From the NCBI GenBank assembly GCA_029263855.1, contig JAJUFC010000001.1, forward strand, positions 310,001 through 374,000: 64,000 bases of DNA. The letters run 5' to 3'. The DNA comes from Candidatus Thermochlorobacteriaceae bacterium. Lineage in GTDB: Bacteria; Bacteroidota; Chlorobiia; Chlorobiales; Thermochlorobacteraceae. Positions 35,530-45,265 of this stretch are shown piece after piece (positions within the stretch are counted from its first letter, which is position 1; each line of letters begins with the position of its first letter). The notes under the pieces were generated by a model, which made no database searches, was not told where the DNA came from, and saw only the letters and a list, made by a program, of their open reading frames with translations. Position numbers and translations under genes: made by a program.

Positions 35530-37296
35530 ATGTCTGTTATCAATCACGATGTAATTATTGTGGGCGCAGGGTTAGCAGGGTTGCGCGCCGCCGTTGAAGC
35601 CGCCGAGTATTGCGATGTGGCAGTGATTTCCAAGTTGCATCCGCTACGCTCGCACAGTGGTGCGGCACAAGGCGGAATTTGTGCGGCATTGGGAAATGAA
35701 GAAGAGGATTATCCACTTTGGCATGCATTCGACACCGTCAAAGGTGCGGACTACTTGGGCGACCAAGACGCAATCGAGGTGATGTGCAACGATGCGCCGC
35801 GTGCCATCATTGAAATGGAGCACTTCGGCGTGCCATTCTCGCGCACCAAAGAAGGCAAAATCGCACAACGCCCGTTTGGCGGACACACGCGCAACTTCGG
35901 CGAAGCCCCTGTGCGCCGCGCTTGCTACGCCGCCGATAGAACAGGGCACGTGTGTTTGCATACGCTCTACGAACAGTGCATCAAGCGCAAAGTCCGATTT
36001 TATAGCGAGTATCAAGTGCTGGATATTTGCGAAACAGAAGGCGTTGTTTGTGGTGTCGTTACTTACAACATTCGCACGGGCGAAATTGATGTCTTCAATT
36101 CCAAAGCGGTGATGTTTGCGACGGGCGGATTTGGACGCGCCTACAAAACCACTTCCAACGCACACGCCAACACAGGCGACGGACTCGGCATCGTGATGCG
36201 ACACGGTATTCCGCTTGAAGATATGGAGTTTGTGCAGTTTCATCCGACGGGCTTATATCGATTAGGGATTCTTGTAACCGAAGGTGCACGCGGCGAAGGT
36301 GGCGTATTGCGCAATGCCTCTGGCGAACGCTTCATGGAACGCTACGCGCCAACCGTCAAAGACCTTGCTCCGCGCGACATGATTTCGCGATGTATGTATC
36401 AAGAAGTGCGCGAAGGGCGCGGCGTTGGCACTGCAAAAGACTATATCAGCCTCGACCTCACCCACCTCTCGCTCAAGCAAATCGAGACCAAACTCCCTGA
36501 AATTTCAACCTTCGCGAAAATTTATCTCGGCGTCGACCCCTCGAAAAATCCGATTCCGGTTCAGCCGACTTGCCACTACGCGATGGGCGGCATTCCAACG
36601 AATGTTGATGGGCGAGTGGTTACTGATGAAAAGAATACGGTCAAAATTGGTTTCTGGGCGGCGGGAGAATGCGCGTGCGTCTCGGTTCACGGCGCGAATC
36701 GACTTGGCACAAATTCTTTGCTCGACCTCATTGTCTTCGGGCGTAGAGCGGGCAAGGACATCGTTCAGTTTGTTCGCGAAACCAAAGGCAAAATGCCCGT
36801 TCAAAAAGATGCGGACAAAAAAGTGCGCGAAAAAATCAATAACATTCTTTCTCGCACCAAAGGCGAGTCTGTCGGAAAAATTCGTGCCGATTTGCAACAG
36901 ATGATGATGGATAAAGTCTCCGTCTTCCGCACCGAAGAACTGCTTGCCAGCGCGTGCCGCGATATTAAGTCGCTTCGTGAACGTGCTAAAAACGCCGTCG
37001 TTCAAGACAAAGGCAAAGAGTTCAACACCGACTTGCTCGATGCAATTGAACTCGAATTTATGATTGACTACTCGCAAACGATTATCGAGGGCGCATATCA
37101 CCGCAAAGAATCTCGCGGCGCACACGCACACGAAGATTATCCAAAACGCGACGACGCCAACTTCATGAAGCATACGCTCTGCCTCGTCGACGAAGGTGGA
37201 CACAGCGAAATCAAATACAAGCCCGTCAACATGGCTCTGGCTGAACGCAACTGGGAATACCGCGAAAAGTTCGTCGCCAAAGAACGCAAATACTAA
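35530..37296 (+). CDS. sdhA: Succinate dehydrogenase/fumarate reductase flavoprotein subunit
   Basis: 588 residues. It carries covalent FAD and the dicarboxylate site. Seen are the dinucleotide fold [16 protein letters not shown], the FAD-linking histidine in HSGAAQGGI, the active-site segment [13 protein letters not shown], and [12 protein letters not shown] with the [17 protein letters not shown] loop. The direction of the reaction cannot be read from sequence; reverse TCA use would favour fumarate reduction. The iron-sulfur subunit gene sdhB, normally next, is missing: a terminator and then hldD follow. Confidence 0.96.
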   Translation: MSVINHDVIIVGAGLAGLRAAVEAAEYCDVAVISKLHPLRSHSGAAQGGICAALGNEEEDYPLWHAFDTVKGADYLGDQDAIEVMCNDAPRAIIEMEHFGVPFSRTKEGKIAQRPFGGHTRNFGEAPVRRACYAADRTGHVCLHTLYEQCIKRKVRFYSEYQVLDICETEGVVCGVVTYNIRTGEIDVFNSKAVMFATGGFGRAYKTTSNAHANTGDGLGIVMRHGIPLEDMEFVQFHPTGLYRLGILVTEGARGEGGVLRNASGERFMERYAPTVKDLAPRDMISRCMYQEVREGRGVGTAKDYISLDLTHLSLKQIETKLPEISTFAKIYLGVDPSKNPIPVQPTCHYAMGGIPTNVDGRVVTDEKNTVKIGFWAAGECACVSVHGANRLGTNSLLDLIVFGRRAGKDIVQFVRETKGKMPVQKDADKKVREKINNILSRTKGESVGKIRADLQQMMMDKVSVFRTEELLASACRDIKSLRERAKNAVVQDKGKEFNTDLLDAIELEFMIDYSQTIIEGAYHRKESRGAHAHEDYPKRDDANFMKHTLCLVDEGGHSEIKYKPVNMALAERNWEYREKFVAKERKY

Positions 37297-37307
37297 CAGG
37301 CACACGG

Positions 37308-37335
37308 GGAGCGGATTCAAATTCCGCTCCTTTTC
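37308..37335 (+). terminator. Rho-independent terminator after sdhA
   Basis: An 8-bp stem GGAGCGGA / TCCGCTCC (37308-37315 with 37323-37330) and a TTTT tail. It confirms that the sdh operon ends without sdhB. Confidence 0.85.
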
Positions 37336-37367
37336 CGTTTTCAAAAATCAAAAATTCTTGCATTGGA

Positions 37368-38369
37368 ATGATTGTTATTACAGGCGGAGCAGGTTTTATT
37401 GGTAGTGCGATGCTTTGGAAACTCAATCAAGTCGGCATGACTGACGTTTTAGTGGTCGACGAACTCGGCTCAACCGAAAAATGGAAAAATCTCGTTGGTC
37501 TTCGCTTCACTGATTACATTCACAAAACCCTCTTCCTTCAAAAACTACTCGACGAAAAAATTCCGCGCATTGGCGCAATTCTTCATCTTGGCGCAAATAG
37601 TTCAACCACCGAGCGCGACGTTGAAAGTTTGATGGATAACAACTACGCCTACACCAAAGACCTCGCCATTTATTCTCTTCAACGCGGCATTCGTTTTATC
37701 TATGCTTCCAGTGCCGCCACCTACGGCAACGGCGAACACGGCTACAAAGACGACGACGCGACAATGCTCAAACTTCGTCCCCTCAATGCCTACGGCTATT
37801 CCAAACACCTTTTTGACCTTTGGGCACATCAACATCACCTTCTCGATAAAGTTGTTGGGCTTAAATTTTTCAATGTCTTCGGTCCGAATGAATACCACAA
37901 GGGCGATATGGCGAGCGTCGTCTATAAAGCGTTCAATCAAATTTTAGAGTCGGGTTCAGTTAAACTCTTCAAGTCTCACAAAGACGGCTTCAACGATGGC
38001 GAGCAACTGCGCGATTTTGTTTATGTCAAAGACTGCGTTGAAGTGATGTATTGGCTTTTGAATCATCAGGAGGTTAATGGCATTTTTAATCTTGGAACAG
38101 GCAAGGCGAGAAGTTTCAAAGATTTAGTTACGGCAACCTTCAATGCGATGCAGAAGCCCATTAACATTGAGTATATTCCCATGCCTGAACATCTGCGTGG
38201 CAAGTATCAATACTTCACCGAAGCCGACATGACGAAACTCGCTTCTATGGGCTGTCCGATTGAGTTTCGCTCGCTTGAAGAAAGCGTTTTTGATTATGTT
38301 CAATCGCACTTGCTTAAAGTGCCGCAAGAGTTGCAATCTACAATTGAACTTCGTGCTTTAACGACTTAA
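37368..38369 (+). CDS. hldD: ADP-L-glycero-D-manno-heptose 6-epimerase
   Basis: 333 residues, also known as RfaD. A short-chain NAD(P)-dependent sugar-nucleotide epimerase making the heptose for the LPS inner core. The N-terminus VITGGAGFIGSAMLWKLNQ is the nucleotide fold, YASSAATYGNGEHGY and YGYSKHLFDLW give the catalytic Ser/Tyr/Lys, and LKFFNVFGPNEYHKGDMASV is the family-specific stretch that separates it from GalE. It implies heptose-containing LPS, consistent with lptD and lpxK in this window. Confidence 0.95.
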   Translation: MIVITGGAGFIGSAMLWKLNQVGMTDVLVVDELGSTEKWKNLVGLRFTDYIHKTLFLQKLLDEKIPRIGAILHLGANSSTTERDVESLMDNNYAYTKDLAIYSLQRGIRFIYASSAATYGNGEHGYKDDDATMLKLRPLNAYGYSKHLFDLWAHQHHLLDKVVGLKFFNVFGPNEYHKGDMASVVYKAFNQILESGSVKLFKSHKDGFNDGEQLRDFVYVKDCVEVMYWLLNHQEVNGIFNLGTGKARSFKDLVTATFNAMQKPINIEYIPMPEHLRGKYQYFTEADMTKLASMGCPIEFRSLEESVFDYVQSHLLKVPQELQSTIELRALTT

Positions 38370-38379
38370 CTTTTTGTTG

Positions 38380-39045
38380 ATGAAAACCCTCGTCTTATCG
38401 GTTGTCGGAAGAGATTTGGACGATGCCCTTTCTTTCAACCGTTTGAAAGCCGATGTTAAAAAATTGGCGTCTCGCTTTCGCCTCGTCATTATTCACGACG
38501 CACAATTTCAATATGAACGACAAACCCGCCAACCCTTTCCTGACCCGCCTTCACAAGCAGACCTTGAACGCTACGCTGATTTGCTCATCCAACTCGGAAA
38601 AGTATTTACCACGAAACTTTCAGAAGACCTTATTCCCGCGTTGCAGATGAACGCACACCATTTAGGCTTAATTCAAACCGAACAGTCGCCTGATGAAGCA
38701 ATGGGTAGAATTGTTGCGGTCAAAAAAGATGTTCTACAAAAGCAGTTTGCGCAAAATGCTGTTCCGATTCTCGCGCCTATCACGAAAACGAAAGAGGGGC
38801 GGTTGAGTTTTATTCCTGCTGATATGATTGCATCGCGGCTTGCGTCTGAACTTCGTGCTGATTTGCTCTTTTTCATTGATGAAACATCGCAAACTTCGCG
38901 CAGAGCCGAGCGAGAGAAATTCGCGCAAGAAAGTTTAGCCAACGGCGCGCAGCGTGCCTTCATCTGCACGCTTTCTGGACTTGAAGCCGTCGCGCTTCGT
39001 GGTGAATCGCATGTCTCTGAAATTCTTCTATCAACAACCACCTAA
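38380..39045 (+). CDS. Degenerate amino-acid-kinase fold protein (ArgB-like)
   Basis: 221 residues from the ATG at 38380 (two TTG codons precede it). The fold can be followed along acetylglutamate kinase: LVLSVVGRDLDDAL where active enzymes have a K-x-G-G start, RLVIIHDAQFQ where they have HGGG, then ILAPITKTKEGRLSFIPADM, and ASRLASELRADLLFFIDET at the NADT-A-L-T-D position. The nucleotide lysine and the GGG loop are lost, so phosphoryl transfer is doubtful. It lies 10 bp after hldD and 12 bp before phoH, in one probable transcript. A sensor or scaffold role is a guess. Confidence 0.7.
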   Translation: MKTLVLSVVGRDLDDALSFNRLKADVKKLASRFRLVIIHDAQFQYERQTRQPFPDPPSQADLERYADLLIQLGKVFTTKLSEDLIPALQMNAHHLGLIQTEQSPDEAMGRIVAVKKDVLQKQFAQNAVPILAPITKTKEGRLSFIPADMIASRLASELRADLLFFIDETSQTSRRAEREKFAQESLANGAQRAFICTLSGLEAVALRGESHVSEILLSTTT

Positions 39046-39057
39046 ATCATACGCAAC

Positions 39058-40137
39058 TTGGAACAAGAAAGAAAGTTTTCGCTTAAAGGCGCAGAGCCAA
39101 TGCTGATTTTCGGCGCGCAAGACGCACATCTCAAACGTATTGAATCGGAGTTTAGCGAGGTGAGCATCATCGCCCGCGGGAACGATGTTACTTTGCGCGG
39201 TGAAGAAGAAGAAGTCAGGCGCGTTGAGAAAATTTTTGTCGAGTTGCTTACACTAGTCAATCGTAATGGCGAATTGCAGGTGCGCGATGTCGAGGCAGTC
39301 ATTCGTCTTGCGACGCTTGGCGAGGCACGCCCCATGCAAGCAAGAGATAGCAGAGAATTGATTGAAGGCGAAGGCGATGTGATTGTTGTAACCCGAACCG
39401 ATGCCGTGCGCGCCAAAACGGCGGGACAAAAGCGAATGGTTTATGAATCCAAGCGCAACGATGTGGTGTTCGCGATTGGTCCTGCGGGCACGGGCAAAAC
39501 TTACACCGCCGTTGCCATCGCCGTTGCCGCGCTCAAAGCCAAACAAGTTCAACGCTTGGTGCTTGCTCGCCCCGCCGTCGAGGCCGGGGAAAGTTTGGGC
39601 TTTTTGCCCGGCGATTTGCAACAAAAAATCGACCCCTACCTGCGCCCGCTCTACGACGCGCTCTCCGATATGCTCACCCCTGAAAAACTCAAAGAGTATA
39701 TGGAGAAAAAAATCATCGAGGTCGTGCCGCTCGCCTATATGCGCGGACGCACGCTCAACAATGCGTTCATCATTCTTGACGAGGCGCAAAACGCAACCAA
39801 TATGCAAATGAAAATGTGCCTCACGCGGCTTGGCATGTATTCCAAAGCCATCATCACGGGCGACACCACGCAAATTGATTTGCCGAAAAAATCCGAATCG
39901 GGCTTAGCCGAAGCCCCGACGCTTCTGGGCGGCATTCAAGGTATTTCTTTCGTTTATCTCGATAAATCCGACGTCGTGCGGCATCGCTTGGTGCGCGACA
40001 TCATCGACGCATATGAGCATCGCGCCAACGAAAAAGCGACGCAAGACGAGCGCAGGCACGACGACCGACGACACGAGGAACGCCGCGAAGAATATCGCCT
40101 GAAAAGCCTTGCCTCGCAGGTCAATCCGCTGACTTGA
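39058..40137 (+). CDS. phoH: PhoH-family ATPase
   Basis: 359 residues from a TTG start at 39058; a later ATG at 39100 would cut into the family's first strand. An N-terminal KH-like segment (~1-110) precedes the P-loop FAIGPAGTGKTYTAVAIAVA. Then come LARPAVEAGESLGFLPGDLQ, the Walker B region FIILDEAQNATNMQMKM, and the ITGDTTQIDLP motif. PhoH proteins act in RNA metabolism, often near ybeY, which is not seen here. The last ~35 residues are a charged run (DERRHDDRRHEERREEYR) not typical of the family. Confidence 0.94.
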   Translation: MEQERKFSLKGAEPMLIFGAQDAHLKRIESEFSEVSIIARGNDVTLRGEEEEVRRVEKIFVELLTLVNRNGELQVRDVEAVIRLATLGEARPMQARDSRELIEGEGDVIVVTRTDAVRAKTAGQKRMVYESKRNDVVFAIGPAGTGKTYTAVAIAVAALKAKQVQRLVLARPAVEAGESLGFLPGDLQQKIDPYLRPLYDALSDMLTPEKLKEYMEKKIIEVVPLAYMRGRTLNNAFIILDEAQNATNMQMKMCLTRLGMYSKAIITGDTTQIDLPKKSESGLAEAPTLLGGIQGISFVYLDKSDVVRHRLVRDIIDAYEHRANEKATQDERRHDDRRHEERREEYRLKSLASQVNPLT

Positions 40138-40138
40138 A

Positions 40139-41368
40139 TCAAGCGTATTTCAACCATTTGAGAATCTCGGACAGCGACGGCTTCTTGCCATACATCAACA
40201 CGCCAACTCGATACACCTTCGCGGAAAACAGCATCACCAAATAAAACGTCGCCAGCATCAGCGCGATTGAAAGCCCCATTTGCCAAAACGGCACGTCGGT
40301 AATCGCAAGCCGACCTATCATTAAAATCGGCGAGAAGAACGGAACAAGCGAGAGAATGACGGACGCAACGGAATCAGGCTTCGAGATCACATAGTTCATC
40401 GCGATAATCGGAATGATGATGAGAAACGTAATCGGCGTGGTGAGCGACTGCGCATCTTGCGCATTCTCGAATGCCGAGCCGACAGCGGCGTAAAGCGTAG
40501 CGTAAATCAAATAGCCTAAAATGAAATACAGCACAAAGTAAGCGAGCAGGAGCGGCGAAATCTCAAATTGAAATTTCGGGTTGTATTGAAATGATGCGGC
40601 GGAAAGCGCAAAGGCGACGACCGCCCAAATGAAATACTGCGTGAACGCCACAAGCCCGATTCCGACGACTTTTCCGACCATCAACTCAAACGGCTTCACC
40701 GACGCAATCAACACTTCCATCACCTTGCTTGACTTTTCTTCCATCACCGAACTCATCACCGTGATGCCGTAGGTCAGGAGCGTGCCGTAGATGAGCATCA
40801 CCATGACATAAGCCAGAAGAAATTCCGAGAGTGCGCCTTTGTCGCCTTGCGAACCGCCTGAAATTTTTTGCGTTTTCAATTCAATCGGCTTTTCTATTGA
40901 CGCGATTTCAACGTCTGTCAAACCTTTATTTTTCAAGGCGAGGCGGCTTATCGCTTTTTGAAGCGTGCTTTCAATTTTCCGATTGACGCTGAAATCGACG
41001 ATGTTTTTCGCCGCATAAACCGCTTCTAACTTTCCGTCCGCTTCTTTGAGCAAGAGGTATCCCGAAATTTTCCCCGTCTCAATGCCTTTAAGCGTCGCTT
41101 CGCGCTCCGAATCTTTCTGCCAATCGACCCAAATCATTGAAAGCGTTTCCTGTTTTTCAAATGCCGATTCAATCGCTGATTGATACTTGCCCGTCGCGTC
41201 GTGAATGGCAATCACGGTTTTTGAATCTTTCGATAGAAAGGCGACGAGAATCGGAATCACGATGAAACTTGACATCAAAATGGGAATCAAAATCGTTGAG
41301 ATGATGAACCCCTTGCTTTTGACGCGCTCCAAATACTCTTTGCGAATGACGATAGCGGTTTTGCTCAT
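40139..41368 (-). CDS. ABC-2 type permease (NatB-like)
   Basis: 409 residues. One N-terminal helix (FIISTILIPILMSSFIVIPI), a ~150-residue extracytoplasmic domain, then five helices from ~185. The segment VMSSVMEEKSSKVMEVLIAS is the family signature of NatB and related sodium- or drug-export permeases. No ATP-binding partner is encoded nearby: phoH lies 1 bp away tail-to-tail and the sugar symporter is divergent. The partner must be elsewhere, so the substrate is unknown. Confidence 0.88.
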   Translation of the reverse strand: MSKTAIVIRKEYLERVKSKGFIISTILIPILMSSFIVIPILVAFLSKDSKTVIAIHDATGKYQSAIESAFEKQETLSMIWVDWQKDSEREATLKGIETGKISGYLLLKEADGKLEAVYAAKNIVDFSVNRKIESTLQKAISRLALKNKGLTDVEIASIEKPIELKTQKISGGSQGDKGALSEFLLAYVMVMLIYGTLLTYGITVMSSVMEEKSSKVMEVLIASVKPFELMVGKVVGIGLVAFTQYFIWAVVAFALSAASFQYNPKFQFEISPLLLAYFVLYFILGYLIYATLYAAVGSAFENAQDAQSLTTPITFLIIIPIIAMNYVISKPDSVASVILSLVPFFSPILMIGRLAITDVPFWQMGLSIALMLATFYLVMLFSAKVYRVGVLMYGKKPSLSEILKWLKYA

Positions 41369-41539
41369 TGTTTGATTGGTTTAAGTTGGAAATACTGCCG
41401 TCTACGCGGGATTGAAGAAAAGATGCGAAAGTTATCAAAGGAATAAAACTCGCGGACGGCGCAACGGTCAGCGCGCTTTTGCACTTGATTGAAAATTGCG
41501 TATTTAATCGGTTCATTCATAAAAAATCATCTCGATAAT

Positions 41540-43090
41540 ATGGCTCTTTCGCCGCTCGATATTTTCGTTTTCGCCGCATACTTCTTCGCCGTCGTCGGAG
41601 TCGGCGTTTTGGTTTTGAAGTTTCAGAAAAAGAACGACAGCGAAGCATACTTCTTGGCGGGTCGCTCGTTGCCGTGGTGGGTGATTGGTTCATCGCTCAT
41701 CGCGTCCAACATCTCCGCCGAGCAGTTCATCGGAATGTCGGGAAGCGGGTATGCGATTGGACTTGCGATTGCTTCTTACGAATGGCTTGCCGCCGTTACG
41801 CTCTTGCTCGTTGGCAAGTATTTCCTGCCGATTTTTTTAGAGAAGAAAATTTACACGATGCCCGAATTTTTGGAACTGCGCTTCGACCACGCGGTGCGCA
41901 CGGGACTGGCACTCTTTTGGCTCTTGGTGTATGTCTTCGTCAATCTCACGAGCGTGATGTATCTCGGCGCGCTCACGATGCAAACCGTGCTTGGCGTTGA
42001 TTTAATGATGGGCATTGTCGGGTTGGCGATTCTTTCCGCGCTCTACACGATTTATGGCGGCTTGGCGATTTCTGCTTGGACGGACGCGGTTCAAGTCGTC
42101 TTTCTCGTCATTGGCGGATTGCTCGTTACCCTTTTGGGCTTAAACGCGATTGGAGCGGGCAACGCGCTCGACGGTTTTTCAAAGTTGCTTGAAAGCGCGC
42201 CTGAAAAGTTCAAAATGGCGCTTGAAGCCAATCACCCTGAACTGCCGTGGGTGGGCGTGTTCATCGGCGGCTTGTGGATGGCGAACATCGGCTATTGGGG
42301 TTGCAATCAATACATCACGCAGCGCGCGCTTGCCGCCAAAAGTTTGAGCGAAGCGCAACGCGGAATTATTCTCGCCGCCTTTCTAAAAATTTTGATGCCG
42401 CTCGTCGTCGTGCTTCCGGGCATCATTGCGTTCTCGCTTTACGGTGAAACGATTGAAAAGCCAGACGAAGCGTTTCCGACGCTCGTCAAGAACCTTGCGC
42501 CGTCGGGCGCGGTCGGGCTTATCTTTGCCGCGCTCATCGCCGCCATTGTCTCGTCGCTGAACTCTATGACGAACTCCGTCGCGACGCTCTTCACGATGGA
42601 CATTTACAAATCCAATTTCAAGAAAGACGCGAGCGAAACGGAACTCGTAACGGTCGGGCGAATCGTCAGCGCGGTTGCGTTGGTCGTCGCCGTTGCGATT
42701 GCGCCGCAACTTCGGAATCTTTCGCAAGCGTTTCAGTTCATTCAAGAATACACGGGCTTCGTTACGCCGGGCGTGGTCGTGATTTTTCTCTTCGGGCTGT
42801 TTTGGAAACGCGCGACGGCGCGCTCAGCGCGTTGGGCGGCACTTCTCACCATTCCGTTTTCAATCGGCTTCAAACTGCTTCTGCCCAACCTCGCGTTCTT
42901 GAATCGTATGGGCGTGGTTTTCGTCGCCCTCTCGCTCGTGGTGATTGCCATCACGCTTTCCGAAAAAAACGAGCGCGACGCGAAAGCCATCGCGCTTGAT
43001 TCCAACTCGTTTCAAACCGATTCCGCGTTCAACCTTGGCGCGCTCGGCGTGCTGGGCATCGTCGCCGCGCTGTATCTCGTTTTTTGGTGA
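41540..43090 (+). CDS. Sodium:solute symporter (SSS family), probable galactose or other sugar carrier
   Basis: 516 residues from the ATG at 41540, with about fourteen helices. The family start [20 protein letters not shown] and [20 protein letters not shown] are clear, as are the sodium-site helix [21 protein letters not shown] and [20 protein letters not shown], which resembles vSGLT-type sugar carriers. The stop codon overlaps the galT start by one base, and galK follows, so the operon imports and phosphorylates galactose or a related sugar. The substrate is inferred from context. Confidence 0.9.
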   Translation: MALSPLDIFVFAAYFFAVVGVGVLVLKFQKKNDSEAYFLAGRSLPWWVIGSSLIASNISAEQFIGMSGSGYAIGLAIASYEWLAAVTLLLVGKYFLPIFLEKKIYTMPEFLELRFDHAVRTGLALFWLLVYVFVNLTSVMYLGALTMQTVLGVDLMMGIVGLAILSALYTIYGGLAISAWTDAVQVVFLVIGGLLVTLLGLNAIGAGNALDGFSKLLESAPEKFKMALEANHPELPWVGVFIGGLWMANIGYWGCNQYITQRALAAKSLSEAQRGIILAAFLKILMPLVVVLPGIIAFSLYGETIEKPDEAFPTLVKNLAPSGAVGLIFAALIAAIVSSLNSMTNSVATLFTMDIYKSNFKKDASETELVTVGRIVSAVALVVAVAIAPQLRNLSQAFQFIQEYTGFVTPGVVVIFLFGLFWKRATARSARWAALLTIPFSIGFKLLLPNLAFLNRMGVVFVALSLVVIAITLSEKNERDAKAIALDSNSFQTDSAFNLGALGVLGIVAALYLVFW

Positions 43091-44130
43091 TGATGAATTT
43101 TCTTTCCGCCGTTCCGCACCGGCGCTTGAATGCGCTCACGGGCGAATGCGTCTTGGTCTCGCCGCATCGCGCAAAGCGTCCGTGGCAAGGCAAAGTGGAG
43201 TCGCCGTCCGAAATCGCCCGTCCCGCTTACGATTACGGCTGTTACCTTTGCCCGAACAATCTTCGCGCCAATGGAGAGCGCAATCCGAACTACGACGGCG
43301 TTTTCGTTTTTGACAACGATTTCGCCGCGCTTCTTCCTGACGCGCCCGCGCAAACGCTCTCCAACAAGTTATTTCACGCGCAAGCGGTTCAAGGGCGTTG
43401 CCGCGTAATCTGCTTCTCTCCGCGACACGACCTCACGCTCGCCGAAATGAACGAAGCCGACATTCAGCGCGTCGTCGCCGAATGGCAACGCGAAACAATC
43501 GAGTTGGGAAAAACTTATCAATGGGTTCAAATTTTTGAGAACAAAGGCGAATTGATGGGCTGTTCGAACCCGCACCCGCACGGGCAAATTTGGGCGTTGA
43601 ACGCATTGCCCAACGAAGCGCGAAAAGAAGATTCGCAACAGCGCGCATATTTTGAGGCGAATCGCCGAGCGTTGCTTTGCGATTACCTCGAGCAAGAACT
43701 TGCTGCAGAGGAGCGCGTGATTTTGCAGAACGCGCATTGGGCGGTCGTCGTGCCGTTTTGGGCGGCGCACCCGTTTGAAACCTTGCTTTTGCCCAAGCGC
43801 GCAGTTCAACGCCTCACCGACCTCTCGGAACTTGAAACGCGCTCGCTCTCTGACATCTTGAAACGTTTGCTGGTTCGTTACGACAACCTTTTTCACACGT
43901 CGTTTCCGTATTCAATGGGCTGGCATCAAGCACCGTTTGCGATGGGCGGCATTGAGCATTGGCAGTTGCACGCGCATTTTTATCCGCCGCTCTTGCGCTC
44001 AGCGACGGTGCGCAAGTTCATCGTTGGCTTTGAATTGCTTGCGGAATTGCAACGCGACTTCACGCCTGAACAAGCGGCGGACGCGCTCCGCGCTCAAAGC
44101 GAGATTCACTACAAACTTTCCGCAGAATGA
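43090..44130 (+). CDS. galT: Galactose-1-phosphate uridylyltransferase
   Basis: 346 residues from the ATG at 43090. It swaps UMP between UDP-glucose and galactose-1-phosphate. The start [22 protein letters not shown] is typical. Zinc and active-site residues are seen in CYLCPNN and in [10 protein letters not shown], where the second His is the uridylylated nucleophile. The end [19 protein letters not shown] matches the family. It overlaps both neighbours (1 bp with the symporter, 4 bp with galK), showing one translationally coupled operon. galE is not in the window. Confidence 0.97.
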   Translation: MMNFLSAVPHRRLNALTGECVLVSPHRAKRPWQGKVESPSEIARPAYDYGCYLCPNNLRANGERNPNYDGVFVFDNDFAALLPDAPAQTLSNKLFHAQAVQGRCRVICFSPRHDLTLAEMNEADIQRVVAEWQRETIELGKTYQWVQIFENKGELMGCSNPHPHGQIWALNALPNEARKEDSQQRAYFEANRRALLCDYLEQELAAEERVILQNAHWAVVVPFWAAHPFETLLLPKRAVQRLTDLSELETRSLSDILKRLLVRYDNLFHTSFPYSMGWHQAPFAMGGIEHWQLHAHFYPPLLRSATVRKFIVGFELLAELQRDFTPEQAADALRAQSEIHYKLSAE

Positions 44131-45260
44131 TTACGACCGATTTCATCGCCGCCGCGTTTCAAGCGCGCTACGGCTCAACGCCAGACTTCATTTCGCGCGC
44201 GCCCGGTCGCGTCAATCTCATCGGCGAACACACCGATTACAACGACGGCTTCGTCTTGCCGCTGGGGATTCCGCACTCGACTTGGATTGCGTTCAAACGC
44301 CGCAATGACGGCGCAGTCAATCTTCATTCGCTCGATTTCAATCAAACCGAATCCTTTTCGCTTTCAGAGTTTGCGAGAGGAACGGGGTGGATTGAGTATG
44401 CGAAAGGCGTCGCTTGGACGCTTCGAGAGCAAGGCTTCGCGCTGAGCGGTTTTGACGGCGTAGTGAAAACCGACGTGCCGATTGGTGCGGGACTTTCATC
44501 TTCTGCCGCGATTGAACTGGCAACGCTCAACGCTTTTGCCGCTCTTTCTGACCTTGCGATAGAGCCAATGCGAAAAGCCACGCTTGCGCAACGCGCCGAG
44601 CGCGAATGGGTCGGAATGAACTGCGGAATGATGGACCAGATGATTTCCGCGATGGGCAAAAAAGGCAATGCGCTGTTTTTGGATTGTCGCTCGCTTGACC
44701 ATCGATACGTGCCGCTTCCGAGCGACGCAGTCATCGTCGTAATGGATACGGGCACGCGGCGGGAACTTAAAGACTCGCGCTACAACGAGCGACGCGCCGA
44801 GTGCGAAGCGGCGGCAAAGTTCTTCGGCAAAGCGTCTCTGCGCGATGTCTCGCTTGATGAATGCAACCGTTCCGCTCTTTCCGATACGCTCAAACGCCGA
44901 GCGAGACATGTGATTTCGGAGAACGCGCGCGCGCTCAAAGTCGCCAACGATGTCTCGACGGATTCGCGCGCCATTGGAACGCTTCTCAACGAAAGCCATC
45001 AAAGTTTGCGCGATGATTTTGAAGTCTCGAGCCCCGCGCTGGACGCGATGGTGGAAATGGCTCAACAAACCGATGGGTGCTACGGCGCGCGAATGACGGG
45101 CGCAGGCTTTGCGGGGTGCGCGATTGCGCTTGTAGAGAAAGGTTGTGAGGCGGCGTTCATTAGGCAAGTCGGCGCGCGCTATCAAGTTGCGACATCGCTT
45201 TCGCCATCGTTCTTTGTCGTTGAAGCCTCTGACGGCGCGGAAGTCTTTGAAGCGCGATGA
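44127..45260 (+). CDS. galK: Galactokinase
   Basis: 377 residues. A GHMP kinase phosphorylating galactose at C1. Signatures: [20 protein letters not shown] at the N-terminus, the ATP loop [16 protein letters not shown], and the C-terminal [16 protein letters not shown]. The catalytic Asp is in [13 protein letters not shown]. It overlaps galT by ATGA and ends 5 bp before the opposing radA gene. Confidence 0.97.
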   Translation: MITTDFIAAAFQARYGSTPDFISRAPGRVNLIGEHTDYNDGFVLPLGIPHSTWIAFKRRNDGAVNLHSLDFNQTESFSLSEFARGTGWIEYAKGVAWTLREQGFALSGFDGVVKTDVPIGAGLSSSAAIELATLNAFAALSDLAIEPMRKATLAQRAEREWVGMNCGMMDQMISAMGKKGNALFLDCRSLDHRYVPLPSDAVIVVMDTGTRRELKDSRYNERRAECEAAAKFFGKASLRDVSLDECNRSALSDTLKRRARHVISENARALKVANDVSTDSRAIGTLLNESHQSLRDDFEVSSPALDAMVEMAQQTDGCYGARMTGAGFAGCAIALVEKGCEAAFIRQVGARYQVATSLSPSFFVVEASDGAEVFEAR

Positions 45261-45265
45261 ATCAA

